This document shows, in pieces, positions 1 through 12,591 of a stretch of DNA of 64,000 nucleotides. Both the position numbers and the translations under genes were made by a program. Positions within the stretch are counted from its first letter, which is position 1. Every line of letters begins with the position of its first letter. A model generated the notes under the pieces. That model was not told where the DNA came from. It saw nothing but the letters and a program-made list of their open reading frames with translations, and did no database searches. Source of the stretch: Motacilla alba alba (Eukaryota > Chordata > Aves > Passeriformes > Motacillidae); NCBI RefSeq assembly GCF_015832195.1, contig NC_052019.1, positions 43,713,016 through 43,777,015 of the forward strand. The letters run 5' to 3'.

Positions 1-51
1 ACGCCAAGGACATGGCGGGGCGCAAGTCCACGCCGCTCCACTTCGCCGCCG
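1..51 (+). CDS. TNKS: Tankyrase 1 exon 1, 3' end (partial)
   Basis: Bases 3-50 read AKDMAGRKSTPLHFAA, and base 51 gives the first base of a glycine codon completed by exon 2. This matches the start of ankyrin-repeat cluster 1 (ARC1) of vertebrate tankyrase 1, roughly residue 200-220 of about 1,330 by recall. The exon ends at the donor G|GTGGGT (GT at 52-53), phase 1. The start codon, the low-complexity N-terminus and most of exon 1 lie upstream of the window. Tankyrase is a PARP-family enzyme that poly-ADP-ribosylates proteins such as AXIN and TRF1, acting in Wnt signalling, telomere maintenance and the mitotic spindle. The TPLHFAAG stretch is a typical ankyrin helix-turn motif. On its own the piece is too short to tell TNKS from TNKS2; the assignment rests on exons 2 and 3. 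Confidence 0.88.
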
Positions 52-240
52 GTGGGTACCGGGGCCTCCCGTGCCCGGCCGGGGCAGTGACAGCGAGCGC
101 GACAGGCAGGGTTCCCCTGGGATAGCTTCGGGCAGGGGACCTCCAGCGCCTCGGTGACTCGGGAGTGGGCAAGCCTGAGCTGGAAGAGTGTGAGAACACT
201 CTCTTCCCCGGCGGCGTTTCGGTACAGGCTGTTAAATCCC
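1..240. promoter_or_regulatory. Downstream edge of a CpG-rich island
   Basis: The first 170 or so bases are GC-rich and dense in CpG (for example around 1-60 and 60-110), then the composition drops quickly to the AT-rich background of the rest of the window. This fits the 3' shoulder of a CpG island over exon 1 and the promoter of a broadly expressed gene such as tankyrase. The promoter and transcription start are not in the window, so the island itself is inferred, not seen whole. Confidence 0.6.
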
Positions 241-2259
241 CTTCCTCTGGGTGAGACGAGTGAGAGAGGAGATCCTGGGAGCGTAAAGAGACTGTAAGAT
301 CTAAAAGTATGGACTTTTAAAAGTGATCTCTGTGTTTGATATCCATGGGCTGCTGCAAACTTGTGCAGTGGACTTAGGAAGCAAGAAAACTGAGATTCAG
401 GACAGAGTTGCCTTGAAGTAAGGATTTCACCTGTGTTGTAACAGCTTAGGGACTCACTCCTGTGATGCACATGCACTTCAAGGAAATCAGTTTTGATGCC
501 TTGTACTTTGTAACTTCTTTGATTTTGGCATGGTTGCTGGTTGATGCCTGCATTTCTTGTGGTCTGAGTAGGCTGGGGAAAGGGATCAACTGGAACAGCT
601 GAACTGTGTAAGTTACAGATGCATCCAGGAAAAAATACACCTCTTTGTGCAGAGATGTCATTGTGATCAGAACCAGTGTTATAAAAGCAGTTTAGCAGTA
701 AGGTCCAACAATGTAGAGTAACTGGAAGTAAATATTGGCTTTTGGCAAATAGAGCTGTAACAGATTACTGCAGTTCATACAAAATTATTTCTTACCGGGT
801 GTATTCTTCACTGGGGGCACAAGGCACACACAATTCATGATAAAAGTAAAATGAAGAAAGTCTTTTAATTCATTACTCCTAACTCGGTGCTTGTACAATT
901 GCTAGGTCTGTCGTCAGTCTGAGAGCTCTCTGAGGTGTGCCACAGTGTTACAGAATTGGACCTTATGTAGTGAAGTGCACAGATCTAGCTTGAGCTTTGT
1001 GGTGCACTGGTACACGTAAATTTAGATAATTAACTAGTATGTATCGAGTGATCAGTGTTCAAATGCTGGCATGTGGCTCTAAATCACTGTGGAAATCAGT
1101 AGCAAAATGAACATTTTATGGCACAGTGTTGCCTGGCACTCTGAATAGTGCCGTACAATTTATCAGATTACACACCCTGAAATTGTATGGGTTTGTTTTC
1201 ATTTTCAAAGTATAAGAGGCATTCGACAATGCCCCTGAGGGAACTTTAGGTCCTGAGCTGTTTCCTTTTCTTTCTTCTCTGATCCCTGAGATCTACTGCT
1301 GAAACCGGACTTAAGCAAGTGGAGTTTAAAACACAGCAAACTTCTGGGGTATGGAGATGGACTTAATTTTGATGAACCCTGAACATAATGCTGGTACCAA
1401 CTGCATGTGTGCTTATGAAGTTCTTAATGTTTTGGAAGGCTTGAGTCTGCTCTTCTAGTTTTAGATTCAGACTTAAAGTTAGATCTTGCTGCTTCCCCTA
1501 AAACTCTTGAGATGTCAGATTGTAACTTCAGTGCCTGTACAAACTGTAGTGCTGAAGCTGCCACGGGTAATGTCTGCTCTGATCGGAGAAGAAATGGACA
1601 AAACCTTTCTTGAGGGGGTAAGGTTTTGAAAGTTGATAATGTTATTAAGATGTTACTGTAATAGCAGTGGAAGGTGGTTGTAGCGTGAGGAAAATAGCAA
1701 ATGCAGTTCTTGTATCTAACAAATTCCCATATCTATTTTTCTAGATTTAAAGACTTTCCTTAGATACCATACCTACTTTATCTCAAATTGCTGCTTGTCT
1801 GGTGCCAGGGGATTAGACATGTAAGAGCATTAGGCAGATTTCTTATTGCATAGCCCTTGACATCCTGCATTTTGGAAAGGCTTGTAAGCAAGCATGTTGT
1901 TTGAATGCAGCTGATCTTAAGCAGTGTATACCTGCCAGTGATGCAGTGTGTTAATTTGATCGCCTTTGTGGGCCAAAGGTAAAATAAAACTTGTTTGCTT
2001 ATGAGCATAGCAGTCTGCTGTGTATAGGAAGCTGTGTTTTGGATAATAGCCCATGTTCATGAGCCATACCTAGGTGTGAATTGTATGGCCTTTAGTAGGG
2101 GAATGGGTGGATAAGAGTGCAGGATGTAGTGTTTTAAACTGCTTTTCCAAACTTCTTGAACCTGAACTCTTAGATGAATAGAGTTTCATTTCTGATGTTG
2201 TGATTTGTGAAAGAGAAATTCTTCTAATTTCTTCTTTATTTCCCGTTTTTGGGACTGAA

Positions 2260-2274
2260 TTTTTTTTTTTTTTT
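2260..2274 (+). repeat. Poly(T) tract, 15 bases
   Basis: Uninterrupted T run followed by a C-rich stretch (CCTTCCCCCTCCC). It is a simple pyrimidine tract deep in intron 1, without a following exon. Confidence 0.9.
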
Positions 2275-5200
2275 CCTTCCCCCTCCCACCGGGTACTAGA
2301 CTTCTCAGCTGTTTTTTCAGATGTCTATCTTGGCAGCCAGGCAGATAAATTCTTTTACTGTAATAGGGAAGGATAACTTCCCCGGTTATAGTTCCTTGTA
2401 AAAAGTACTAAGTTTGGGTTTCCTTAAGCTTTGTAAGGTTTCTGATTTGAAAATCACCTTTACGTCCTTTCTTGTGGCAGGACTATAAAAAGAGAGACTT
2501 CTGAGAGCAGAATCCTTGGCATAGGTGTAAGCTGGAGGTAAGACAAGAGCTGGAATCTGTTACCAATTATTTTAAAGGCTGGGGATAGGTCTGAATCTGT
2601 TTCTAGGAGCTGGAGTCACCTGTCCTTTATTCACTTCCAGATTAATTGTGCATGGCCGCATCAAATTGGAGCAACAGTTTTATCCACATTTTCTCTGTTT
2701 GGGTTACCTGAAGTACCAACTGAACTGAATAAATGGTTCTTCAGCTCTGTGTTGAAGTGTCAGGTAGTGTGCTGAATAAATCTGACCTGCTAGCTATTAA
2801 TAAAGGAGAAATTAATACTGCGGTGATATCACAGTTATAGAGGCCTCTCTTGCAAGCGGGAAGAGGTTGAGCAAAGCATAATTTTCCTTTCATCCTCCTT
2901 GCTTGGAAAGAGGAAAACTAAGTACTGTCTCAACTGCTGTATGGATTGCAGGACATTTGTGTCTCTGGTACCAGTGCAGGCTTTGGATATTGTCCAGCAG
3001 CACCCAAAAACCAGGTTTTAAAGACTTGAAAGTGATTGAGTGGCTTTCAAACATGTACCAAAAAAAAAGAAATTTGGTGGAGGTATTACTGTATGCATAG
3101 CTTTTACATTCAGTTTATTTCAATAAAAACTAGCTTGCCAAAAAAAAATTAAAAAGCAACTGTGCTATGCATGGACAAAAGTATGTTTGGCTTAACTTTT
3201 TATTCATACTGGTGGCCAAAAGCAGATAGCTAGGGAAGAGTTATACACTTACCCTCTTCATATGATACTTCTCTCTTGCAGTTTGTAGCTTAGCAATTGT
3301 GTGAACAAAACCCAGTTTTTAAATGTTATCAGAGGGTCATCCTGTGCTAAGGAATTCGTTAAATAATTGAGCTGTTAACTTGTGCTAGAAGTAACTTGTT
3401 TTCTCTTGCACTTTGCCCTCTCTTCACTGGAATATTCTGTGTTCTGCTTAGTGATTTTCTTCTTCAAACTGGGTTGAATGAGACAGACTTTTTCACTCAC
3501 TTGTCTTTCTGCTGCATTCCTTTGATCTAAACATGTTACCTCTTTCCCTTAGAGAAAGATCTTACTTGTCATTGTTTATTTCACCAAAATAAGAACATCT
3601 TTACTGTACTATATGCCCCTCAGTAGCTGAAAATACTTGTAACGGCAGTGCTTTCTATTCTTGTAAACTGGCATGACAATTCTGCATTTGATGGTGTTAT
3701 TGACACATAGTTGATAAAATACCTCTTTTGCCAGCATAACCAAATGATTTGGTTTTTCTGTGTGTATGTGAGAGCTGGATTTTTTTTTCCTGTTGGGAAT
3801 GCTATTGACTTTTTTTTTAATGGTTGGGTGATTTTAGTCTGTTATGAGGGTCACATTTTAGGTACAGTTTGTATGGGATATGGTGTGCCTTTACTTCTCA
3901 GTGTGAGATATATCCTGTACATCATTATGTGGTTTGTGAGTTGGAGTGCCTGTGTCGGTGCATTATGTTTGAAGCAGGCTGACAGTGGTGCATTCATGGC
4001 TCTGTGTGTGTCATCCTCTGCGCAGAGCGCCCACATACCAAAGCTGATATTCTGTGACTTTTCTACCATTAATATACCTGGATGGGGAGGATTCCTGTGA
4101 GCATTTGTCTGAAATCTGAGCTTTTTCCTACAGCCAGAGTGGAAACAGGCTTGCTTTTTCCCTTCTGAAACAAGGTTGAGCCCTATAAGATGATACATTT
4201 GTATTTCCTGCTGACACCTTGGTTCATATGTTTTTAGACCTAGTCCTTGCTGGTAAATCATTAATAATAGCACCTCTGTCAGAAGTGACTAGGTGGATGG
4301 ACCTGGTAAAAATAAGCTGAGTCCTGCTCAATTTCTTCATATAGCCACAGTCATAAGCTTGTCCAGTTCCACACCCATTTAAGGGGAAGTTAACCTTTTT
4401 TTTGATCAAGAAGTTAGCTCCTCACATTCTTGTGCAATACATTCTTTTAGCTTTACAGGTGTTCTCTTTCTAGTGTTTTACCCAGGGATATAGAGAGTAC
4501 TGCTAATAATTGCTGAACTGTGGCTTAATGACCACTTCTGTACCAAGAAGAGGTAGAAGCTTCCAGGAGGAGCTTTTGGAAGTTATGGAACTGGGATCAC
4601 GGAGTGGAATGTTCTTGGTCTCACCAAAACTCAGGCTTGGAGAAACCTGATTTAAGGTGACTTGTTAAAGCATCGGTGATAGAGCTTGTTTTCTTTCCGC
4701 TTATGTGTGTAGTAAAGGCCAAAAGCGGTTGGGGGAAGCAGTTTTTTTTTCTAGAGCATGCCTTTGGTATCACTAGTAGTAACTGTTGGAAGTCGAATCA
4801 CTTTGTGAAGGCTAGCATAAATAGCTATGCTCTAGAAAATTTCTGGAGTATACAGCTTTAATCCTGAAGGCAAAGGGATCTCACTTGGGTTGAAGCAGCC
4901 AGTGGTCAGAGTTTGAGAGCTGATCAAGTTGGTTTGTCAGCTAGCAAGCTGTTAATCATAAAAATACAAGCTGCTTTGACATATATGAGTAAGATAAGCA
5001 ACTGCAGAGGCAGAGCTGATCTAAGTAGCGACTGAGTGTTCCTTGAGGGAGAGCCAGGAAATGGCAAGAGGTAGTTGGTAACTTATGACACACTTCCACT
5101 CTGCAGAGACACCTGAATCAAGCACTCCACCTGTGCTGCAATTCAGAGCAAATTAGATTACATTGCTCTGGAAAGCTTTGCTTGAGACATCATTCTGAAA

Positions 5201-5716
5201 CTACTCTGACTCAACTTGTTGCAGGTGTCCCCTGCAACATCTATCTTTGTCATAGAAGAGATGTCTGACCTCACACAGGTGTTTGTAAAGCCAAGTCACT
5301 GTTTAATTCTGCCTTGTGCGACTTAAAATGGGGTCAATAATTTTCAGGTGGATTCATATGGATACACTGAAGAATGGAAATTGTGTAGTCAATTAGAAAA
5401 CATCCTAGCTGTCTTACAGCCTCAGAGCCTGCAAAATGCACACATTTTCATGTAGAAAAAAAAGATTAATTGATAAATTACTGCTCTTGACTTTGAAACT
5501 TTTTCTTTTATGTTTTTGGCAGCATTTGTGGTACATTAACTCTGTTAGTGTCACAAGTGTATTACTTAGTAGAAAGTTTCAACTTGCTTTGTGACTGGTA
5601 ACTTGTTCTCTTGAATTATCTTCTAATACTTTGTGCAGTATGTCTCCTTCCCATTTAAAATTTTTTGAAAGGAATTTACAAGAGGATATAAATGCAAAAT
5701 CTTAAACCTTCAGGAA

Positions 5717-5744
5717 TAGTACACCACTATTAGTACACCACTAT
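5717..5744 (+). repeat. Tandem duplication of a 14-bp unit
   Basis: TAGTACACCACTAT occurs twice in direct, exact succession (5717-5730, 5731-5744). The second copy runs into a short palindrome, CACTATAGTG. It looks like a simple slippage duplication. Confidence 0.9.
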
Positions 5745-6880
5745 AGTGCACTTTTTCCCAGCTTGAAGGCTTTTCAGTTTACTTAGTTAAATCACTCAGT
5801 TAAATTGTTTTCTGTCTAGTGAAGTGGGAGAGCTGCTTGGGAACGTCTTAGGGGAAAAGTCTGATCCTGCTGTGAGCTGTAGTAAAGCAGTGACACACAA
5901 TGACTTAGCCTGGACTTCTTTCCCCCTTTGCCTATAACATAAAACCATTATGAAAAGGTCATGTCTCTAAGCGTGCTCCTCTACCTCAAAGGCTTCTATT
6001 CCCATATAAACTGTGTTTAGTGCTCTCACAAGTGGGATTACATTTAATAAGAGCATCTTTCCAGCTTTGCTTAAGATCTTGGTGATACCTACAGGTGTGC
6101 TTAACCTGTGATTATACACTTCTGCAAAATTTAACTCCTTTTGGAGTCTTGTTCTTAAATCAAGGAAGTGAAAGGAGGAGGAGAAACACCTAATGAGAAT
6201 CATAAGTCTTCTGTGTCATAAGTCAAACTGTGCACATAGCAGCTTTGCAGAGATTGGACTTGGCATTTGGAAGAGTTCCTGCTATGTTGTGATAAAGTGT
6301 CATAAATTGGGTGGTGGGTGAAACAGTTCAGCTGCACTTAAACTGATCAAACTGGCTAGTTGATGTATTGTACTCACCAGGGAAAGCATTCTTCCAGCTC
6401 TTAAGGGAAGTCAGTTAGTTTTTTACCAAACTTTCTGAAAATTTGGCAAAGAATTGTGTCTTTTGTGAATATTAGTAATTAGGTTGTCTGTTTACTATTA
6501 CCATGTGAAAGGTTTTGACTAACTGAAGGGAAGTTTAAAGCGGAAATCCTAGTGGGCATATGTAACAGAGGGTACAACTGATGCTCCTTTTTCCTTTCCT
6601 TGCATGCCTCTCTCATGATTCAGTGTGCTCAGCCTTTGTAGAATGTCTTGATGAGATAGAGTGGCAGGCTCTGATAGAACACAGTTCCATTCTGTCACGA
6701 CTGTCAGTGAATTGTCCAGCTGTTGTTTGAGCAGGTGAACAGAGTCTGACTTTATGGTGAAATTACCCGAGAAGTAGATGAGGGACATGAATAATGTACA
6801 GTGAACCAAGAGTAAACAGGTTTAGGTACTAAATCGTGTTGTTTTGCCAGAAAAATGAACAGAAATGTGTTCTGTTACAG

Positions 6881-7105
6881 GTTTTGGAAGGAAGGATGTT
6901 GTAGAGCACTTGCTGCAGACAGGAGCCAATGTCCATGCTCGTGACGACGGAGGACTGATACCCCTGCACAACGCCTGCTCCTTTGGTCACGCAGAAGTGG
7001 TCAGTCTGCTGCTGTGCCAGGGGGCAGACCCAAATGCTAGGGACAACTGGAACTACACTCCTTTGCATGAGGCTGCTATCAAGGGGAAAATAGATGTGTG
7101 TATTG
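6881..7105 (+). CDS. TNKS: Tankyrase 1 exon 2 (ankyrin cluster ARC1)
   Basis: A 225-nt exon, exactly 75 codons with phase-1 junctions at both ends (acceptor CAG|GT, donor ATTG|GTAAGT). It encodes [20 protein letters not shown], then the [20 protein letters not shown] block, then [20 protein letters not shown] and [13 protein letters not shown]. These are two and a half ankyrin repeats with the canonical TPLH, GADPN and GANV turns. [14 protein letters not shown] and [11 protein letters not shown] match tankyrase 1 better than tankyrase 2 as I recall them. The [11 protein letters not shown] loop and the aromatic residues in AAGF and ACSF correspond to positions that form the arginine cradle and glycine sandwich for RxxPDG-type tankyrase-binding motifs in other ARCs. 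ARC1 has Phe where some ARCs have Tyr. An in-frame ATG lies at 6865 in the intron before the exon. Confidence 0.97.
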
Positions 7106-10100
7106 GTAAGTGTTGAAATTTTACCTGATTATGTTTTGTGAAGCTGTAATTATTTATGTGCTGAACTTGGGATGAAAGCTATTCCTTGTTTTAAAAGTGA
7201 ACTACTTTTAATCTAGCAGGTAGGTATAGTGATAGTAGTTTAACTTTTTCTTGGTTTGTAATACAGAGTTTGTGGAACTTACATCAGAAAAACTATCCTG
7301 GAGAGATTGGATGAAGTCTCCTTATTTGTTAAATTACAGTATTTAAAACCTGAATATGTAGGTTTGTCTTTCTCTGTTTCTGTCAGGAAAACTAGCTTTA
7401 CTAGATAGTCTTTGGTTTTTTTGGCTGCTCTATATGTTGTAGTAGTGGTTAAGAAGATGGTAAACCTTTCATTCCATGCAGTATGGGGAAACAACTCGGT
7501 CCTTTGGAGCTTTCCAGTACAATTTACAGGACACCATTGTTCAGTGGTGATCTATCTTCAATATGTGTTTTTTAGCCTGGAGCCAAAGCAATTTCAAATA
7601 AAATGGAACACTTCAACTGTTTAAAATTTGTTGAGAGCATACAAAGAGCTTTTCAGTCAGGATGTCTTTAACTTCTGTGGTTTTTTTCCTGTACTTAGTA
7701 GTACTTTGTTTCTAAATGGGAACTTCTATTTTTATTTTTTCTGCACTCATAGCAGTTTCTTGAGCTTACACTCTTTTAACATCTACTAACCAGAATAAAA
7801 TTATCTGCTCGCCATTTCTTTTTAATCGAACATGTAAAAGAAAGCCTGATTTTTAGGCACTTCAGTTAAGATTATGAACTGTATTTTCTATGTATTATGC
7901 AGATGACAAGACACAATTATCAGGCTTTCAGATAATGTCTTTTTTTCTGAAAGTTTTATTACATAGAATTCCTTCATATACAGCTACAAAACTTACAGAA
8001 TGAAATCTTGCATTAGCTTTATTGCAAAATTAAAGTCATTACTTTAAAATAAACACCATAAATTGAGTGAAGGAAAATTGGAGGAAACACCAGAGTATAA
8101 TTTTTCAGTCTGTTTCTTCTTTTTACAAGCAATATGATTTCATCTCTGTATGCAAGGTAAAACATGGAGAATATTCTGTAGAAATCAGATATAGTTGATT
8201 ATGCAGCAGTATGTGGGAAGAGATCCACTGATATAGTAGGTTCCAGTAGCAGTCTACTGTGACAATTTTGAATAGAAAAGTACGTTTAATTCCAGTCAGT
8301 AACTGGAGTGTAGTATGGGACTTAAAGGAAGTAATTACTTTGGTCTGTTTCATGCTGGAGTCAGCCTGATTTTGGGAACTGCTGACTGAAAATCCAAATT
8401 AAAGGGAAGAAAGTTTGACAGTAAGAGGCTGTATAGAAAATTGATCTTTTGCTTCGGCAAAGATTTGTCTTTTTCAGTTTTTGAAACCTTGTATTAGAGC
8501 AGGAAAGGGTGCAGCAGCATACTTTTGTCTTTATAGATTGGTTGTGACAGAGGTTTTAGGATTTGGCAGGGCAAGGCAGCAGGGGTAGTGTTCTTTGGGT
8601 GGTTTGTCTAAAGACTTTGATACTCTGGAGGAGTTGGGGTAGGTCAGATGAAGAGGCAGATTGTGATACATCCATTTTGATGAACAATGCTGGTAGAGAT
8701 TTAAGCTATTTAGATATAAGTTCTGTAATCAATGAACTGATGGTACCTATCAAGTTCACTCTTAATTCAGCAAAAAGTTGTGGACTTGGTGAAAGGAAGT
8801 ACATGATTAAATTTATGGCTTGTGTTACACAGACCTTCATTCTGTACTCTGTGCACAGGGTAGACCTGTGACTGTAAATGTTAATGCTAGGCATAGGGCA
8901 TGATCCATGTATATGTAAATGTTCAGCATGTAGTACTTGCTGATCAAATCCCAAGGCTCTCCTGCTGTCTGGAACAGTTTTAGAGTTCCTTGGAAGCAGT
9001 GGGCAGGCTTGTAGCACTACACACAGTTCTTCTCCAATCTGCCTGCAAGTAGCTGTGGAGGAATTTTGGGGCATTTTTTATAATTATTTTAAACAAACAA
9101 GCATGATGCTGTTGTGCTTGGTTTAGTTATTCATGTATGTTGTACTTCAGTCAGATATTTCATTTGTCAGGGTGAGAGTTCCTACTAAAGGCAGTGGCAC
9201 CAGTCACCAGATTATTATGTACTGTAGTATGATGCTACTTTGGGATTTACTTGATTCTATAAAACTGATAGGACATGAGTCTAGACAAAGAAGTCTATTC
9301 TTTCATGTTTGTAGTGATTTTGCAATTTATATCTAGCAGGCAAGCATGCTTTGCTGTCTTTGGCAAAATTCCTGGTTTCTTTCTAGCAGTTTTATATAAA
9401 ACTTACATTTTAAGGTCTTCATCTTTAATTTTTAAGTCTTTTGAAGGAAAGACACCAGGATAATGCAACAATGTTTTTAGGGCATGAATTGTGACTAGGA
9501 GTATTTTAATAGCTTTTTGGAATGCATTGTACAGTACTGCCGTTTAGGTCTTAAGTGTATGCTGTTGCATCTGATATGATGGAAGAAACTGGTCTGTTAA
9601 GAAAAAAATAAAATTCAAGGAACATATCCTCGGAGCGCTTCTTTTTAAACAAGCAGGGTGTGCTTTTTAAAAAGCATTGGTTGAAGAACGGGAAATTCTG
9701 ACATAACCTGGAATTTTTTGCTGAATTTGGATATCTGAAAAGTGATAGACTGTGTAGAAATTAGTCATCTAACCTCATTTTTGGCTACCTACTCTTGGCA
9801 TCTTCTTCTTAATGATAAAATGAATGAGAATTTTCCACTTTACCTTCTCTCCTTTGCTTCTTCTTTGCCTCCCCAGCCTGCGTATTTTCTGTATCACATC
9901 TAGCATAGAACACTTTTTTGGGTTACTTTGCATGTTAAAAAGAGAAAAAGTGATAACTGAACAGAGTGTGGAGATGCAGCACATTAATGAATAATGATTT
10001 TTCTGAGAAAAATCTGAGACACTGAAGCCTAGTAGGAAGACCAGCAAAACACACGTAGTGACTCCAGCAGTAGAATACTCTTCTGTCTACCACAAGTGTT

Positions 10101-10758
10101 GGAATGGAGTGCCTGTATTTGTGCTAAAGTTACTGTAGGTGCTCAGCTTTTGTGCTGAGTTTAGAGTAATAGGAACAAACCCTGTCCCTGGGGGAAGCTT
10201 GTGTAGAAATAAGAAATATACACGAACTGATGAGAACTCACCAGACTGTGCATCCAGGAAACTGTAAGAGAGCAAATAGCTAATGTCAGTTCTTTTTCTT
10301 CTGTTTTACTGATTGCATATTGCAGTCATAGGACAGTGTAGGGAGGGATGCTGAGTATGGCAGAGGTATTGGCTCTCCTAGGTGGCAGTTGCTTTTGTGT
10401 TCTGCTTCTGGAGGGGAAGGTCTTGGTAAGCAGTACTCAGCTGGTTTGCTGACCATCTCTTGCAATGTATTCAGTCACTGCAGATCTGTTTAGTTGCCAA
10501 GTAATTACACTTGAAAACACTGTTTACTTTATGTAATCAGTTTTTAGACTAAATTTATTGAAGCATTGGAACCAATCATTAACATTCTTCAATATTTATG
10601 ACTTCTAGGATTGCTTTATCTGTCAGGAAGATGCATTTTCAATGTCTGTGAACTGCTTCTAGAGCTAATGAAAAGTGGTTTTGTATCTCAGTGTTGTATT
10701 TTGTCCTGGAGTAGTGGATGAGTGGTGAACTCTGCAATGTGCATTTGCAGGAATGCTG

Positions 10759-10766
10759 TGACGTCA
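10759..10766. promoter_or_regulatory. Perfect CRE-type octamer TGACGTCA
   Basis: TGACGTCA is the full palindromic binding consensus of CREB/ATF factors, and its central CpG is preserved in an otherwise CpG-poor intron. It stands alone; I see no TATA box or exon start next to it. It could be a functional intronic enhancer site or a chance octamer. Confidence 0.35.
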
Positions 10767-12541
10767 GGGTAGTGACTGTTCTGCATGTTGGGCTGTGGAG
10801 AAAGAATTATCTTTTTCTTCAGTCTGACTGCAGCATAGACTTTCACATGAAGATCCACATATCTCATTTTTTTTTCCAGAAATGAAGCTCATGATGTCAG
10901 AATGTAAAAAGCCTTGACTGTATCCTTCTTTCCCATGGCAATCAGCAATTTAGGAACTTGATAAAGAGGCTGCATTTGAACTGTGTTGCACAGCAATTCA
11001 CGTAAAGAATTCCTGAAAGCTCTAATTCACTTCTTAAATGCTGCTGTCATACTTTTGGCTTTGAAGGTGTTCTGTGGCAAGAAAATTTTGCAGTTTAAAA
11101 GTCTTGCTGAAAGAAAACAACCCTTTCTTTTTTTTGAAAAGGAGATTATTCTTGATTTCTTGATGACTTTTATTGCAAGCTGTTCAGGACTTTAGTGAGA
11201 ATTAGTGAGCAGTCATTTCTGTTTGCAGTTTGTATGTCCTTTGTGATTTTATAGATATCTATTTTTTTTTTCTGTCAAATGTCTCTTTTCCAAGCTGAAA
11301 AACATAGTCTTCTGTTAAGTCATCCTGTGGAGTATTCTGGTTTTTCTGCCCCCTGCCTTCCTTCACCCCCAGCCATTTTTTTAGGGGTGAGCACTTGGTG
11401 TGGGGGATATGGATGCCAAAAACGGATGAAGTCAATTTATAGAGTAACCTATTTTTTTTTTCTGGTTTGGTTTTCTGGTTGCTGAGCCCTGCATGGGAAT
11501 ATTTCAAGGTAGTTCCTATGTGCTAACAGCTCCTTTAAAACTATTTGCGTAGCACAGTTGGTTTTTTTCTTGTTAAAAAAAACTAGGCTAAAAATAACCT
11601 TAGAGAAGCTGCGCTTATGCAGTTTGTCTGGGTTTGCTTTGCCCTCCAGGGCGTTTGTTTCTGCAGAAGCTGTTCTTGCAGAGATTTTTTTTTTTCCATG
11701 TAGATCTCCAATTAAGTGTTGATATCTGTAGGGCTGCTGGGGTAAATATTATCTCAGGTGTCATACACCTGCTTAGGTTTTAAGGGCATCCTTCAAAATA
11801 TGCAAACGCAAGCATATCTGTGGTGACGCCGTGATTTATGGATCTGAACATGCAGAGCACTGTAGTAATTTTAGGGAAATAAAAAATTCTATCTAACGAA
11901 AAGCTCCCTTCATCACTGTACAAAGCTGCAAAAGTTTTTAAAAATCGCTTTTAGTCCATGCAGTGTTAAAAGGATCCACCCAGAATTACTTAATGTGACT
12001 TGAGACTAGTGTTTTTACTGGCTTCCTTAGGGTAGTTATAAAATCTACTGCAAAGATCCTGTGGTATGATGAATTTACTGTTCCAGTGCTATGAAGTAAC
12101 CTCTAATGGTACTGCCAAGGTGCATTTGTCTCTTTTTGACCTGAGAATTTCTGTGTAAGTTGATTTTTTTTCTTTACCCTTTTTGCACTTGAAAGATACA
12201 ACAAGCAAGCAAGCAAAAACTTTTTTAAGGTAACAGCTTTTCTCATGTATAGGTTGTGCCCTTAATATAGGGATCACAATTATTTAAATGTCTCTTTGTA
12301 AGCATGTCAAAACATTCCTCATCCTCCTGTGCTTCCTCACAACTGAGGAAGGAGAAGAATTCATCAGTTATTACCTTCTGCTAGTATACACATTTTGACT
12401 GAAAGATGTGGAGGGAGTGTTATGTGACCCCTTTCTGCAGGGCAGATAAACCTTCTGTTAGGATGAAAAAAAATCTATGAAAAGTATTCTTGGGTAGAAG
12501 CAGCTCACAGTAAACCTCAGAGGAACTGTAGGAGTTGTAAA

Positions 12542-12591
12542 ATCATTGAACTACTAAAAATCATTGAACTACAAAAATCTTTGAACTACTC
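12542..12591 (+). repeat. Imperfect tandem repeat, three units of about 17 bp
   Basis: The unit ATCATTGAACTACTAAAA is repeated at 12542-12559, 12560-12576 and, with a T for A change and a truncated end, 12577-12591. It is a small local duplication in intron 2. Confidence 0.88.

Larger units (their letters stand above)
52..6880 (+). other. TNKS: TNKS intron 1
   Basis: Intron of 6,829 bp with donor GTGGGT at 52 and acceptor TTCTGTTACAG ending at 6880. The pyrimidine tract before the acceptor is weak and interrupted by purines. After the CpG-rich first 240 bases it is AT-rich. Contents seen: a T15 run at 2260-2274 and an exact 14-bp tandem duplication at 5717-5744. No transposon was recognised. 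Short open frames on both strands (for example 3711-4100 on + opposed to 3851-4273 on -) resemble nothing known. No further exon was found. Confidence 0.85.

Noticed and set aside
3711..4273. Opposed 129- and 140-codon open frames in intron 1
   Set aside because: Neither translation resembles a known protein; the plus frame is Phe/Val/Cys-rich from T-rich DNA, and there is no promoter or splice context.
8563..9074. Open frames of 102 (+) and 122 (-) codons in intron 2
   Set aside because: No recognisable motifs, and flanking sequence gives no exon-like splice signals in a consistent frame.
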